From contig OZ025241.1 in assembly GCA_964019155.1 (NCBI GenBank), forward strand, positions 84,410,244 to 84,474,243: 64,000 nt of DNA, written 5' to 3'. The stretch comes from Osedax fenrisi (taxonomy: Eukaryota; Annelida; Polychaeta; Sabellida; Siboglinidae). The notes beneath the pieces were generated by a model, which ran no database searches, had not been told where the DNA came from, and worked only from the letters and a program-made list of their open reading frames with translations. Shown here in pieces: positions 61,861-64,000 of the stretch; position 1 is the stretch's first letter, and every line of letters begins with the position of its first letter. The position numbers and the translations under genes are program-made.

Positions 61861-62276
61861 ATAGTATATAACTTTAATAAATCAGTATATCAATCATAGT
61901 GTATAAAGTACTTTTTATCAAAACGATAATAGTCGATTAATTCAATTATAATTCAATTGTTTTCAAAATAAACTACTTTATTTATTCACACTATATTATA
62001 CTTGTAAGTGTAATAAGTGGAATAATATATATATATATAATCTTATTATAATAAGTAGAATAATTTACGTTATTATATGTATCTAATACTGTATATCGTG
62101 ATGTTAATCCTTATTTTATAAAAGTTATAATTTTTTATTTTATCGTCATAAATATATGGAACTCCCTCTTTAAATATTGTCTATAATAATGTACTATATG
62201 TTATTGGTAAAATATGTCTAGCTTACCTATCAATTTGTTATATTGTATATTCATATATTACTATTTCTTTTTTTAA
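61861..62276. other. AT-rich spacer
   Basis: No gene or clear repeat seen apart from a short (TA)n at 62025-62040. Confidence 0.45.
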
Positions 62277-63370
62277 ATGTTTTATTGACTACAAAATCAC
62301 GTGGTGGTTATGGGCGTCATGAGGAGGAAACAAAAATAAAATAAATAAAGTACAATAAAATGAAGGAAAAGGGAGGGTAGGTTACAATGTTAATAGGTAC
62401 GTGGAGAGTTTACATTTAAATATTGACAGGGTTTTTAAATACCTAATTTCATATGGAAGAGCACTCCAGTATTTTGGAGCTACCACAGAGAAAGCAGATT
62501 CAGAGTGAGCAGAGATAGTCGAGCGTTGTACAATTTTCATCGTGTGACATTTCCTGCTAGGTCGACTAAGGGTTTAAATACTGATCAAGTCTGCTAAGTA
62601 CTCGGGAGATCTAAGATATATCACCACATAAGTGATGCATAGTAGTCTGTACCTGCAGAGATACCTAAACTTAAGCCAGCCGAGTGATCACATTAGGGTC
62701 GATATTGATACTATTGAAAATAACTTCAGTTTATATAGGGTGCGTATAGCACTTCGTTGTATCATCTCAAGTTTAAGCATAAGATTTATGGGTAGATTAC
62801 ATAGAAGTGAGTAGCAGTATATGAATCTACTGAAAACGATCGAGTGTATTAGACTTTTAGTCATTGAAAAAGTCAATTTATTGCGTGATTTTCTAATATT
62901 ATAAAGAAAATAGTTGGCGTTGCGAATCATTATAGATATGTGGTCAGAGTAATCTAGATGGGAGTTGATGGTAAAACCAAGAGTTGTTATGGATTGTGAT
63001 ATAGGGGGGGGCTAGTAGAAAGGGATGGGTGATGATTATGGGTTGGTAGGTCTGGAGATAATGATGGTGTCAGTTTTGCTCATAGTAAGTAATAGGGAAT
63101 TATGGGAGAACCATCCAGTAAGTTATATGATGCACTTAAAATAGAGAGTTGAATATAGTTGGAGTCACAGGAAATGGGAAAAGAAGTATAAATGTGTAGA
63201 TAATCGGTAAAGAGATGGTAGTGATGTAAGGATATTTATCAAATATGGATTTTATGTGTAAAATATAAATAATAAAAAGTAAAGGACCAAGCATGTAGCC
63301 TTGTGGAAAGCCATGAGTATTGATAAAGGGGGTAGAGCATTTAGAATGTAATTAAAGTTTGAGATAATTG
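62277..63370 (-). pseudogene. Decayed L2/CR1-like LINE reverse transcriptase
   Basis: On the minus strand: GFPQGYMLGPLLFIIYI near 63320-63290 (from GVPQGSVLGPLLF), a degraded region, then an open piece (62930-62688) ANYFLYNIRKSRNKLTFSMT with SIVFSRFIYCYSLLCNLP and IQRSAIRTLYKL, the usual C-terminal block. Many stops. The presumed 3' end is near 62285, where TTTATTGACTACAAAATC stands in place of a tail. The stretch is less AT-biased than its flanks. Confidence 0.72.
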
Positions 63371-64000
63371 TTCAATATTCCTATTTATTGTATCAATAAT
63401 AGTTCATTATCAACAAATGAATTCATGACATCCTTGAAACATGCCAATTATAACAAGTCGTATAAATCATATTTAACATATATACTAGTTTACTAAATGT
63501 ATATATTTAACTACACTAGTTGATGATATTACAGTATATTTATATTTATAATATATACATATAACCATGTTTTCCAACTTTATATTTTGTGTATTTTGAT
63601 ATCGTGTATTCTATATAGTAAGATAGTTATTACACATACTATACACATATATATTTGTTATAAATATATATATATATATATATATCCATTAAGCTATCTA
63701 ACTGTTAAATTTACTAACATATTTTCATTTTCCATCTTTCATATATACACTTAATAATAGTTATACTTTTGATTTATCACTTCGATCACCACAATTCAAC
63801 ATTTCTATGTATTTAAGTAAGTTACATGTAAGGTACATTCATTACATATTGAATGTTTACAGATATATATTTAGTATTTTTTTTTTATTAAATTACATAC
63901 TTGTTAATAATATAATGGTAACATATACTAATTATAGCTAGTAATTAAAAAAATGTTATCAACTGTAATGAGTATTCATATACAATTTAAAAATTAAATT
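63371..64000. other. AT-rich end of window, no gene
   Basis: (TA)n at 63663-63684; otherwise nothing recognised. Confidence 0.5.

Overview
The window looks like nuclear DNA of an animal, probably an invertebrate with a very AT-rich genome. It holds spliced genes with short GT-AG introns, part of a rhodopsin-type G-protein-coupled receptor (GPCR), many non-LTR retrotransposons (CR1/L2-like and RTE/BovB-like), hAT DNA transposons, a Ty3-type integrase relic, kilobase microsatellites and almost no host coding sequence. Nothing is organised as in bacteria. The species cannot be named from the sequence. No ribosomal RNA, convincing tRNA or CRISPR array was seen.

Layout. 1-3079 and 10729-11060 are one non-LTR element (ORF2 plus a tandem-unit 3' tail). 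It is split by a complete 7.6 kb hAT transposon (3088-10720) with an 8-bp target duplication, a 12-exon BED-finger transposase, an unrecognised 227-codon passenger ORF, three tandem arrays and a nested RTE fragment. 11.4-19.3 kb is mostly microsatellite and AT-rich DNA. It also contains tiny (33-50 bp) hairpin insertions with 8-bp target duplications, a duplicated 0.6-0.9 kb segment, and a 280-bp tandem array whose units each hold an intron and an open, arginine-rich exon.

19.5-24.4 kb (LINE-A) and 55.2-59.5 kb (LINE-B) are two diverged but related LINEs with a PHD-type ORF1. Each sits inside a separate copy of the same 36-bp tandem-repeat element, at nearly the same point of the repeat unit. 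In both, ORF2 lies in the same frame as ORF1 after a single UGA followed by C.

25.2-29.4 kb holds the only host-like gene: three exons of a GPCR (amino terminus, TM1-2, TM3) on the minus strand. A 1.05 kb (TAC)n array and a hAT-like element lie downstream, and a terminal-inverted-repeat element sits in one intron. 31.6-52.4 kb carries several decayed LINEs, a LINE whose ORF1 and ORF2 overlap as TAATG (41.4-43.75 kb), an inverted duplication with a 925-bp inverted-repeat element (38.5-40.1 kb), a fold-back element (43.86-44.23 kb) and a BovB-like RTE (45.7-48.2 kb). 59.7-63.4 kb has a Ty3-type pol relic, an RTE-like element in which the endonuclease start is joined to the RT tail by an internal deletion, and one more decayed LINE.

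The coding sequences are therefore almost all parasitic, many with one or two lesions. Apparently young insertions (hAT, LINE-A, LINE-B, the hairpins) still show target duplications. Remaining stretches are AT-rich, full of (TA)n tracts, and hold nothing I could recognise.
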